From assembly GCA_030625525.1 (NCBI GenBank), contig DAOUQR010000045.1:1-7496 (forward strand): 7,496 nt of DNA, read 5' to 3'. Below the pieces are notes generated by a model, which saw only the letters and a program-made list of their open reading frames with translations, was not told the origin of the DNA and made no database searches. Numbering within the stretch: position 1 is the stretch's first letter; the number at the start of each line of letters is the position of its first letter. This document shows positions 1 through 5,416 of this stretch, one piece after another. The stretch comes from Pseudomonadota bacterium (GTDB lineage: Bacteria > Pseudomonadota > Gammaproteobacteria > DAOUQR01). A program made the translations under genes and the position numbers.

Positions 1-1670
1 CGTCATTCGGTCTATTGAATCAATTAGAAAATCCAGCCGGGCTTGATTCCTTTTTAAATAATATTGGTTTGCGTCATTTAGACCCTCTCGCAGATCTATA
101 TCAAAGACAGATGTTTTTTCGATTAAATCATTTGTTTGTTAATCCTGTAAAAAAACGGCTTGAAAGTAGATTGGGTAGAAAGTTCGATCCGAGTGTTTAT
201 ACTGACTTAAAGCTTTATCTAAATTTGACGGCTAATTCATCAGTCAGTGACAGCAACTTAATTTGGTCTTATGTTAAGTTATGGCGTGAAACAATTAGGG
301 CTCACTCGAGTGAGACGTCAGAAATTAGTAACGAAATGTTATTTAAAATAATACAGTATTATTTTGCAAATCGGTCACTATTGCCTTCATTTAGTGAGTC
401 TGTTGTTTCTAAAACGCAAGCATTATTCAGTGATTGGGATGCGGCGGATGCGATTGAATATGATTTAATTCAAGAAGCGAAAAACAATCAGGCGCTACAC
501 ATGAAAGGCGCGCTCATGTCGCAGAACACTATTTTTTACAGTAAAACGAAACAACCATGGATCTATTCAGATAAATCATGGAAAACCTATTGGGCACCAC
601 AATTTAAACGAATGGATGATCATGTTAAATCATTTTATAGTGATATATGGATCAATCCTGGCAATATTTATAAAAGCCATTTGCCAATCAGTAAAAACAG
701 CATTGACGATATTTCAAAAGCGGTTAAACAACGCTACTGCCAATCAGCTGAACTAGCATGGGATAATTGGTTTAATGCATTCGAATTGAAGCCAGTTAGC
801 TCTGAATCTGAATTAATAGAACAATTAAAACAACTCCCAGGAAGCAAACGATCATTGACCGAATTAATTTATCTTTATCAACAACAGACAAACTCGCTTC
901 AATTTCGGTGTGAAAACATTAGGCACGAGCCATTACAATTGAACATAGCCAGTTATTTGTCTTTGTTGAAGGATGTTAACTCCAAAAATTTGGATGCACT
1001 TAAGGCGAAAATTCCTAGCATGATTAAAGTCTTAAATAAATCACAAGAATTAGATCCTGTGATCAATCACATATTAAACATGCCTCTTCAGCAAGTAGAG
1101 CAGTTTCACTATCAGCAAGAACTTCAGAAGATCCAGCGTTACTATAATATAAATTTGAAAGGATATTTTCCGTTTAATGTTACCGGACAAGATGTATCGT
1201 TAGATAAACTGAAGCAATTTTTCTCTTTACTTCCAGATGATTTGCCTCAGAATATATTAAATAGTCATAAAAACATTAAACGCTGGATGCTACTTAAAAC
1301 ATTACTGCAACATCAAAAATCAATTACTCTAAAATTTTCAATATTTCCCATACCGTCTCCTGGCATAAAAAAATTGATCATTAATATTGGCAAGCAAAGC
1401 TATACTTATCGAAACGAACCTCAAGAATGGTATCAAGCTAGCTGGCCTAATGTAAATGATGACAGTTTAAATTCACTGATTGTCGTTGATAATAATAACT
1501 CGATTCATACAATCAGCTCGCATCGCGGTATTTGGGGACTATGGCGAATTATATCCGATGGAAAAATGCGTATGTTGGGCAACAAACGTTTGTATGTCTC
1601 ATGGCCTCATTCCCATTTATTAATTGAAACTGACACACAGCCAAATATTTTTTACGAATTACTAAAATGA
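1..1670 (+). CDS. tssM: Type VI secretion membrane-complex protein TssM (IcmF family), C-terminal half, 5' end outside window
   Basis: TssM is the inner-membrane/periplasmic backbone of the T6SS trans-envelope complex; with TssL and TssJ it spans the cell wall and docks the contractile tail. About 555 codons are visible, roughly half the usual family length of about 1,100-1,200, and the frame is open to the left edge. The TTG at 15 is therefore not a real start. The periplasmic helical part includes a LKLYLNLT segment near 207-230, resembling the family's 'LKxYLML' stretch, followed by a tryptophan-rich YVKLWRE helix. The last ~115 codons, from about 1319, form a beta-rich IcmF_C-like domain with QSYTYRNEPQEW, ASWPN, a GIWGLWRI turn (normally G-x-WalfrLl) and a terminal QPNIFYELL resembling the usual NPF ending. 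No transmembrane segment is expected in this half, and none is seen. The stop overlaps tagF by 4 bp. Identification is by motif recall; divergence from well-studied homologues is substantial. Confidence 0.85.
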   Translation, partial: SFGLLNQLENPAGLDSFLNNIGLRHLDPLADLYQRQMFFRLNHLFVNPVKKRLESRLGRKFDPSVYTDLKLYLNLTANSSVSDSNLIWSYVKLWRETIRAHSSETSEISNEMLFKIIQYYFANRSLLPSFSESVVSKTQALFSDWDAADAIEYDLIQEAKNNQALHMKGALMSQNTIFYSKTKQPWIYSDKSWKTYWAPQFKRMDDHVKSFYSDIWINPGNIYKSHLPISKNSIDDISKAVKQRYCQSAELAWDNWFNAFELKPVSSESELIEQLKQLPGSKRSLTELIYLYQQQTNSLQFRCENIRHEPLQLNIASYLSLLKDVNSKNLDALKAKIPSMIKVLNKSQELDPVINHILNMPLQQVEQFHYQQELQKIQRYYNINLKGYFPFNVTGQDVSLDKLKQFFSLLPDDLPQNILNSHKNIKRWMLLKTLLQHQKSITLKFSIFPIPSPGIKKLIINIGKQSYTYRNEPQEWYQASWPNVNDDSLNSLIVVDNNNSIHTISSHRGIWGLWRIISDGKMRMLGNKRLYVSWPHSHLLIETDTQPNIFYELLK

Positions 1671-2449
1671 CAGCACGACTTATTTCATCCTCGGCCTATG
1701 GAAAACTGCCTAGTCATGCTGAGTATATTCGTTTGGGTGAAGAAAACTCAGCGCTAGAATATTGGTTAGATGAGCAATATCAAAATTTACTCAAACGGTA
1801 TTCAAGAACCGAGTGCCATGATTACTTATACCAACTCGCACCGATCACACAATTACGACAACTCGATGAACATCAGTACGAAATGATTCGCGTCATTTCC
1901 AGCAAAGATAAAGCCGGTCGCTTATATCCATTCGCATACCAAATTATTTTTGAATATGCGTTAGATGCGGATATTATTTATTATCTCCCGCTATTTTTGA
2001 GTGGGATCAATCACGAAAGTAAGGACTTAAGTCATCTGCCGATAAAGCGACTCGATCAACTGGATCAGATCACACGATCGCTTTCAAATTTTTATCTTGA
2101 GGAAGCGTGGATGATGAATCCACATTTTAAAAACTACGCAGCGTTACTACATCAAGCTTTAACAGAACAAACCATGACAAGCTTTCCACTATTCGCCCCG
2201 ACAAAAGCTGTAGCAATTGAAACTTCCTTTTGGCTACACTATAAGCAAAAATTACCCACAAACACGATCTGGCAAGCATCGACCCAAGATAAAGTAGGCG
2301 CGATGGTATACGACTGCGGATCCGACACCTCAGATATATTCCAGCTCATTAGCTTAAGCGCCTATAAGGTTCAAAGCACAGCTTCAACACAATCGTTGCG
2401 GTCACTATTTGCTGAAAAAATCACGTTATTACAACTACTTAACTCATAG
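1667..2449 (+). CDS. tagF: Type VI secretion-associated protein TagF (ImpM family)
   Basis: This cytoplasmic protein of 260 residues has the TagF/ImpM N-terminal signature: YGKLPSHAEYIRLG at residues 11-24 corresponds to the family 'GKLPsrgDFvR.G' opening, followed by the helix LEYWLDEQYQNLL. A central KDKAGRLYPFAYQI segment (about residues 82-95) matches the family's 'D..GR.fPl' motif. In characterised systems TagF represses T6SS assembly post-translationally, in Pseudomonas through the Fha1 pathway. Here the role is inferred from family and position. The start ATG lies in the ATGA overlap with the tssM stop, and no Shine-Dalgarno is visible before it, so translation is probably coupled to tssM. 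It is the last T6SS gene in this direction; no strong intrinsic terminator follows. It appears to be a stand-alone TagF domain with no fused phosphatase. Confidence 0.85.
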   Translation: MTARLISSSAYGKLPSHAEYIRLGEENSALEYWLDEQYQNLLKRYSRTECHDYLYQLAPITQLRQLDEHQYEMIRVISSKDKAGRLYPFAYQIIFEYALDADIIYYLPLFLSGINHESKDLSHLPIKRLDQLDQITRSLSNFYLEEAWMMNPHFKNYAALLHQALTEQTMTSFPLFAPTKAVAIETSFWLHYKQKLPTNTIWQASTQDKVGAMVYDCGSDTSDIFQLISLSAYKVQSTASTQSLRSLFAEKITLLQLLNS

Positions 2450-2490
2450 CCTGTGGGGGTTTGTGCAAAGGGGCAGATGATTTTGGTCAA

Positions 2491-2543
2491 ATTATGTGAT
2501 CGACATAACGTAACTAACATAACGTACTTCACATAATGTCGAT
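2491..2543. promoter_or_regulatory. Candidate operator: phased direct repeats with dyad symmetry upstream of the SLT gene
   Basis: Two exact ACATAACGTA copies lie at 2503-2512 and 2517-2526, and a degenerate third, ACATAATGTC, at 2531-2540. All are spaced exactly 14 bp start to start. The first copy is also half of a perfect dyad, TTATGT-N5-ACATAA (2492-2508), and an outer inverted pair ATCGACAT (2499-2506) / ATGTCGAT (2536-2543) encloses the array. The block ends 40 bp before the -10 box of the following gene, a position typical of a regulator binding upstream of or over a promoter. No specific regulator can be named. Confidence 0.4.
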
Positions 2544-2563
2544 TTCATAAACAATTCTTAAGG

Positions 2564-2589
2564 TTGCCTTAATATTACTCGGGTATAAT
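2564..2589 (+). promoter_or_regulatory. Putative promoter of the SLT transglycosylase gene
   Basis: A perfect TATAAT -10 hexamer lies at 2584-2589. No good -35 sits at 16-18 bp; the nearest TTG-containing hexamer, TTGCCT at 2564-2569, gives only a 14-bp spacer, which suggests the promoter may need an activator. Transcription would start near 2596, giving a leader of about 30 nt before the ATG at 2626. The -10 placement also argues against the upstream TTG at 2590 as the translation start. Confidence 0.5.
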
Positions 2590-2625
2590 TTGCTCATCCC
2601 ACACCCAAATGGAAAGAAATTTAGT

Positions 2626-3165
2626 ATGCGCAGTTTGTTGTTTGGATTGTTATTGTTATGTGTTCCCCTCAGTTATGCCCATCAAATTGAAACAGATAAT
2701 GTTTGTTTGATTTTCAAGCATCATCCTGCATGGCAAGTCGCTACCAAGGCTACTGAGAAGAAATGGGGTGTTTCGCAAGCCATTCAAATGGCGATTATGA
2801 ATACGGAATCTAAGTTTAAAGGCACGGCTAAAAACCACCACAGTAGTGCTCGTGGCTATGCGCAAGTGATCAATCGTACTTGGCGTGCCTATGAAAAGGA
2901 CGTCGGCAAACATGAAATACGATCACATTTTGCAGATGCATCTAATTTTATTGGCTGGTATGCGAGTCAAATGCATGACATTAAACACATTCCGCTTTCT
3001 AATGCGCTCGATATCTATCTGGCTTACCATGAAGGCTTAGGTGGATATACTCACGCGCTAAAACATAAGCATTCAATGGTGTATCGTTTGGCAAAACACG
3101 TTCAAGCCCGAGCATCACGCTATCAAAAAAAATTGAATGGCTGTCTAAATATTTTGGATGAATAG
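2626..3165 (+). CDS. Exported lytic transglycosylase, SLT domain (SLT_4-like), small
   Basis: A predicted periplasmic peptidoglycan-cleaving enzyme of 179 residues. The ATG at 2626 is preferred over the in-frame TTG at 2590 because the latter overlaps the TATAAT box. The ATG also has GGAAAG about 10 nt upstream and opens a clean signal peptide (residues 1-18, LLFGLLLLC core, cleavage near SYA/HQ). The C at residue 12 lacks a small residue before it, so a lipoprotein box is unlikely. The SLT motifs are in order: MNTESKF with the catalytic glutamate at E61, RGYAQ at 76-80, NFIGWY at 107-112, and YLAYHEGLGGY at 131-141. C27 and C173 flank the domain and could form a disulfide. The spacer between the catalytic ESKF and SSARGYAQ is short. 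A 41-bp gap links it to the MltB gene downstream, which probably forms an operon. The role in wall turnover or T6SS assembly is inferred. Confidence 0.8.
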   Translation: MRSLLFGLLLLCVPLSYAHQIETDNVCLIFKHHPAWQVATKATEKKWGVSQAIQMAIMNTESKFKGTAKNHHSSARGYAQVINRTWRAYEKDVGKHEIRSHFADASNFIGWYASQMHDIKHIPLSNALDIYLAYHEGLGGYTHALKHKHSMVYRLAKHVQARASRYQKKLNGCLNILDE

Positions 3166-3194
3166 CCGATAACTCATTTATCACGAAGATTGAC

Positions 3195-3200
3195 AAGGAG
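3195..3200 (+). promoter_or_regulatory. Strong ribosome binding site for mltB-like gene
   Basis: AAGGAG lies 6 nt before the ATG at 3207. It is the best Shine-Dalgarno in the window and fixes this start. Confidence 0.75.
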
Positions 3201-3206
3201 ATAGTC

Positions 3207-4172
3207 ATGAAATTGAGTACATTGATCCCCGCTATTTTTACCCTACTGATTCTAAGTAATGAAGCACTTGCGAAACAACCCTGGCATCAATGGGTGCAAG
3301 AGTTACGAGTCGAAGCCGTTAATGATGGAATCAGCCCTGGATTTTTCGACAGAACATTTTCAGACATCCACGCACCCAGTCGCAAAGTGCTGCATTATGA
3401 TCGCACCCAACCCGAAAAACGTTTAACGTTTAGAAAATATCTAAAAACCCGCGCAGGCAATTATCGAGTCGCCTTGGGTAAAAAAGAATTTAAAAAATAC
3501 AAACCTCTGTTACAACGTGTTCAACGTGATTTTGGCGTCGACCCTTGTTTCATCGTGTCACTCTGGGGGATGGAATCAAGCTACGGCCGCTTTATGGGAA
3601 AATTTCCCGTCATTAAATCGCTTTCAACCTTAGCGTACGACAACCGCCGAGCCGCATTTTTTAGAAAACAATTATTAATCGCCTTACATATTTTACAAGA
3701 AGGCCACGTATCAAAATCACGTTTTAAAGGTGAGTGGGCAGGAGCATCCGGCCATCCACAATTCCTACCGTCCAGTTGGAAGAACCATGCAGTCGATTAT
3801 AATGGTGATGGACGCCGAGACATCTGGACAACGCATGAGGATGTATTTGCATCCATCGCAAACTATCTAAAAAACAACGGCTGGCAACAAGGACAACCCT
3901 GGGCGATTAAAGTTAAATTACCCCGCTCATTTGACATGAACCAAGAAGGTAAAAAAATTGTGAAGTCCGTTGAACAATGGAATGCAATGGGCGTACGAAC
4001 ATTCGCCGGCAAATCACTTCCATTTCAACATTTAACCGCATCTATTGTGAAACCCTACGGTGGCCCAGCGTTCCTAGCATTCAATAATTACAAAGTATTG
4101 TTGCGATATAATAATTCTATTTATTACGCCGGTGCGGTTGGATATATGGCGGATAAGATTTGTCGCCGATAG
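3207..4172 (+). CDS. mltB: Membrane-bound/periplasmic lytic murein transglycosylase, MltB family (GH103)
   Basis: This enzyme cleaves the MurNAc-GlcNAc bond of peptidoglycan with formation of 1,6-anhydroMurNAc. It has 321 residues. A signal peptide spans residues 1-22 (TLIPAIFTLLILSNEALA) and ends in A-L-A with no lipobox cysteine, so the product should be soluble periplasmic or loosely attached. The catalytic motif WGMESSYG carries the proposed acid E123. GASGHPQFLPSSW (179-191) matches the family 'GAMGxxQFMPSS' block with S in place of the usual M. DYNGDGRRDIW (197-207) is the EF-hand-like calcium loop known from Slt35. EDVFASIANYLKNNGW (211-226) is also typical. No C-terminal peptidoglycan-binding domain is present; the protein ends after the lysozyme-like fold (YKVLLRYNNSIYYAGAVGYMAD), which is usual for the shorter members. 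It sits behind the SLT gene, separated by 41 bp with no obvious terminator. The symbol denotes the family; orthology with E. coli mltB is not certain. Confidence 0.9.
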   Translation: MKLSTLIPAIFTLLILSNEALAKQPWHQWVQELRVEAVNDGISPGFFDRTFSDIHAPSRKVLHYDRTQPEKRLTFRKYLKTRAGNYRVALGKKEFKKYKPLLQRVQRDFGVDPCFIVSLWGMESSYGRFMGKFPVIKSLSTLAYDNRRAAFFRKQLLIALHILQEGHVSKSRFKGEWAGASGHPQFLPSSWKNHAVDYNGDGRRDIWTTHEDVFASIANYLKNNGWQQGQPWAIKVKLPRSFDMNQEGKKIVKSVEQWNAMGVRTFAGKSLPFQHLTASIVKPYGGPAFLAFNNYKVLLRYNNSIYYAGAVGYMADKICRR

Positions 4173-4302
4173 TTGGGGTTTGAAGAGGATACCGGACACT
4201 GAGTTAAGGACTTTTAATGTAATCAGTTGCTTAACAAGGTGTGCGGTTTTGTCTGATCACGATACTAGATAATTCCGACCCGAATTTAAGCGGGTAAGAC
4301 TT
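4173..4302. other. Intergenic stretch after the mltB-like gene
   Basis: No gene is visible. A short ACCCG / CGGGT inverted pair lies around 4278-4295 with an 8-nt loop. It has no clear run of T on either strand, so a terminator between the convergent mltB-like and small minus-strand genes is only weakly supported. Confidence 0.3.
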
Positions 4303-4620
4303 CTAATCTGCTTTGATGATTTTCATGGCATGTCCTTTTGGTAGATAATAAGTTTTATTATTAAACTCGATATCGATCTGCTTTTTGCTGTCGATTATAT
4401 TTATTGTATTGTAATGAGTGCCGCTTTCTAGCGTCCGACATCTAACCTTTTTTTTGTTTTGATAAGGGCTTTCCTTTTGGAGTGGGATGTCTTTACCGGG
4501 AGGAATTGCTTGAGCAAGTCCGTCAGGTATACTTTTTCGAGCACTTTCTTCATTTTCTGCATAAACTAAGTAACTGTCTAATGATGAATTGGAAATGGGT
4601 GATAAGTGGTAAATATTCAT
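4303..4620 (-). CDS. Small protein of unknown function, 105 residues
   Basis: I do not recognise the family with confidence. The product is hydrophilic, with no signal peptide or membrane segment. Its N-terminus, MNIYHLSP followed by SYLVYAENEESARKSIP, resembles small hypothetical proteins that begin 'MKIYxLTQ...VVaAesEeeARxIHP' and often lie in accessory regions. The C-terminal half (VRCRTLESGTHYNTINII, then FNNKTYYLPKGHAMKIIKAD) looks like beta strands. The ordinary composition and a promoter-like pair just upstream (TTGAAA, 17 bp, TAGATT) support it over the overlapping plus-strand frame at 4482-4793, which runs into the palindromic repeat. No good Shine-Dalgarno precedes the ATG. It is an orphan, convergent to mltB and next to a repeat-rich island. 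A mobile or host-interaction role would be speculation. Confidence 0.5.
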   Translation of the reverse strand: MNIYHLSPISNSSLDSYLVYAENEESARKSIPDGLAQAIPPGKDIPLQKESPYQNKKKVRCRTLESGTHYNTINIIDSKKQIDIEFNNKTYYLPKGHAMKIIKAD

Positions 4621-4652
4621 ATTTCGTAACTAGACTGAGAAATGAGATAAAT

Positions 4653-4681
4653 AATCTAATATATATCAAACAGTTTTTCAA
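4653..4681 (-). promoter_or_regulatory. Putative sigma70-type promoter for the small minus-strand gene
   Basis: Reading the minus strand, TTGAAA (plus 4676-4681) and TAGATT (plus 4653-4658) are separated by exactly 17 bp. Transcription would start near 4646, giving a leader of about 26 nt. The pair lies immediately outside the left arm of the inverted-repeat structure at 4691. Confidence 0.4.
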
Positions 4682-4690
4682 TAAAAAACA

Positions 4691-4717
4691 TGGGTCTATG
4701 AATAATTTAGTGGGTAA
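4691..4717 (+). repeat. Outer inverted repeat, left arm (27 bp)
   Basis: The reverse complement of this segment matches 4930-4956 at 23 of 27 positions, with exact cores CTATGAA and AGTGGGTAA. Read on the minus strand it is open and encodes LPTKLFIDP, close to the LPTQIFIEP encoded on the plus strand by the right arm. This suggests a copied piece of coding sequence rather than a bare transposon end. Confidence 0.6.
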
Positions 4718-4741
4718 CAATCCTCTTTTAACGTCATTCCG

Positions 4742-4780
4742 TCCAGGCCCGTCATTCCGCGGCTCGACCGCGGAATCTAG
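4742..4780 (+). repeat. REP-like palindromic repeat, copy 1
   Basis: A 39-bp unit whose core ATTCCGCGG-CTCGA-CCGCGGAAT forms a 9-bp perfect stem (4754-4762 with 4768-4776) and a 5-nt loop. It is framed by TCCAGG on the left and AG on the right. Its reverse complement matches 4874-4912 at 36 of 39 positions, including 28 bp without a mismatch (4750-4777). A partial extra copy of its start, CGTCATTCCG, sits at 4732-4741. The GTCATTCCGCGG...GGAATC consensus resembles dispersed repeats that I recall from intracellular alpha- and gammaproteobacteria. Confidence 0.85.
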
Positions 4781-4873
4781 TGATGCATTGTGAATAAATC
4801 ATTTTGTATCGGAAAGTAAAGAACATTCGAAGAGGGATACCCTATATACAAACATCTTGATTTGAACTATTTG

Positions 4874-4912
4874 CTGGATTCCGCGGTCGAGCCGCGGAAT
4901 GACGATCCTGGA
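4874..4912 (-). repeat. REP-like palindromic repeat, copy 2 (inverted)
   Basis: This is the inverted partner of the 4742-4780 copy, with its own 9-bp stem (4878-4886 with 4892-4900) around a TCGAG loop. Together the two copies bound a 171-bp block with a 93-bp AT-rich non-coding centre (4781-4873). Such a pair could behave as a non-autonomous mobile unit, a bidirectional terminator or a recombination site. The sequence does not decide between these. No clear target-site duplication is seen. Confidence 0.85.
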
Positions 4913-4929
4913 ATATAAATTATGCTACC

Positions 4930-4956
4930 TTACCCACTCAAATCTTCATAGAGCCA
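4930..4956 (-). repeat. Outer inverted repeat, right arm (27 bp)
   Basis: Inverted partner of 4691-4717, with 23 of 27 positions matching. On the plus strand it lies within the open frame of the winged-helix gene remnant and encodes LPTQIFIEP. The two outer arms therefore bracket the REP-like pair in a nested arrangement about 266 bp long. Confidence 0.6.
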
Positions 4957-5020
4957 AAAGTTTTAGATTTCTGGCGTACTAAGACGTTGTTCATGGAACA
5001 CTTGAATGACAGGATACTGC

Positions 5021-5053
5021 GTTCCGCAAAGGTTCCGCAAAGGTTCCGCAAAG
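5021..5053 (+). repeat. Tandem repeat, 3 x 11 bp (GTTCCGCAAAG)
   Basis: Three exact head-to-tail copies at 5021-5031, 5032-5042 and 5043-5053. The unit is not a multiple of 3, so copy number decides the reading frame of the winged-helix remnant around it: 1, 4 or 7 copies would be in frame, while the 3 seen are not. Confidence 0.95.
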
Positions 5054-5197
5054 GTGGTATTACGAAATTTCTTGGATAACCCACCGTCCGAAAGAATGAT
5101 TCGTAAGGATTTAAACGTGTTGCAGCAGTTAGATCTGATCCGCTTAGAAGGTTATGGGCGTAGTGCACAGTGCTTGCCTTCAAAGTGATCTTATTAA

Positions 5198-5217
5198 GAA
5201 CAACGCGGAACAACGCG
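5198..5217 (+). repeat. Tandem repeat, 2 x 10 bp (GAACAACGCG)
   Basis: Two exact adjacent copies (5198-5207, 5208-5217), just after the stop of the winged-helix remnant. It is a second short tandem duplication within 150 bp of the 11-bp array. Confidence 0.9.
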
Positions 5218-5353
5218 AACATATAACTAATACCGTTGACTCTTAGAGAGCGCACTCAAAGCGCTAAGAATAAACCTACAGTGAAATGTAAGTATCCACC
5301 TGTTTTTTAACTCTACAGTTTGAAATTTACCCTTACTCTTTCACCATTTCTTC

Positions 5354-5390
5354 TTGTAATTTATCGAGTATAAAAGTAAAGTCTCATAAA
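5354..5390 (+). promoter_or_regulatory. Likely promoter region of recQ (boxes uncertain)
   Basis: TTGTAA (5354-5359) with TAAAGT (5377-5382) gives a 17-bp spacer. A better -10-like TATAAA at 5369-5374 has no matching -35. Either would leave a short AT-rich leader before the recQ ATG at 5417. The Shine-Dalgarno is weak (an A-rich AAGAAAAAA stretch). Confidence 0.3.
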
Positions 5391-5416
5391 AATTCTTACA
5401 AGAAAAAACAACACTC

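Larger units (their letters stand above)
4903..5188 (+). pseudogene. 5'-truncated, frameshifted winged-helix protein remnant
   Basis: Two plus-strand frames join into one protein-like reading. The first, open after a TGA at 4900-4902 inside REP copy 2, reads LPTQIFIEPKVLDFWRTKT then LFMEHLNDRILRSAKV. The second, ending at the TGA at 5186-5188, reads SAKVVLRNFLDNPP then SERMIRKDLNVLQQL and DLIRLEGYGRSAQ. The second part resembles the recognition helix and wing of a DeoR/Fic-type C-terminal winged helix ('SERTvrRDLxxLxelGLIxrxGxGRS'), although the usual second helix is missing. The frames differ by +1 at a triplicated 11-bp repeat (5021-5053). Removing two copies (22 nt) gives one continuous frame of about 88 sense codons. 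The 5' end of the gene is absent, replaced by the repeat island. The parent family is uncertain; a Fic-type or transcriptional-regulator C-terminus is my guess. Confidence 0.55.
5189..5416. other. Non-coding leader region between the pseudogene and recQ
   Basis: Apart from the 10-bp tandem repeat and the promoter-like boxes, it holds only a short AGCGC / GCGCT hairpin (5249-5253 with 5261-5265, 7-nt loop) with no T run. No gene is visible on either strand. Confidence 0.5.

Noticed and set aside
15..17. TTG as start codon of the first gene
   Set aside because: The frame is open upstream to the window edge and the protein matches only the second half of TssM, so the gene begins outside the window.
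2590..2625. Upstream TTG start giving a 12-residue extension to the SLT transglycosylase
   Set aside because: The TTG directly abuts the TATAAT box and would precede the transcription start; it would also put a polar LIPHPNGKKFS stretch before a complete signal peptide.
2656..3208. Minus-strand frames under the SLT gene (2656-2913, 2999-3208)
   Set aside because: They are shadows of the transglycosylase coding sequence, with no recognisable protein features.
4187..4216. ACCGGACACTGAGTTAAGGA as an insertion-sequence end
   Set aside because: It loosely recalls IS3-type border sequences, but there is no second inverted end, transposase frame or target duplication in the window.
4278..4295. ACCCG/CGGGT hairpin as an intrinsic terminator
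   Set aside because: The stem is only 5 bp with an 8-nt loop, and no T run follows on either strand.
4482..4793. Plus-strand 103-codon frame overlapping the small minus-strand gene
   Set aside because: It is antisense to the better-supported gene, has an odd composition, and ends inside the REP-like palindrome.
4691..5217. CRISPR-like array
   Set aside because: The repeats are either inverted palindromes in two copies or adjacent tandem units; there are no regular spacers and no cas genes.
4938..5255. Minus-strand 105-codon frame across the repeat region
   Set aside because: The opposite strand gives a coherent winged-helix reading on both sides of the 11-bp repeat; this frame shows no family-like motif.
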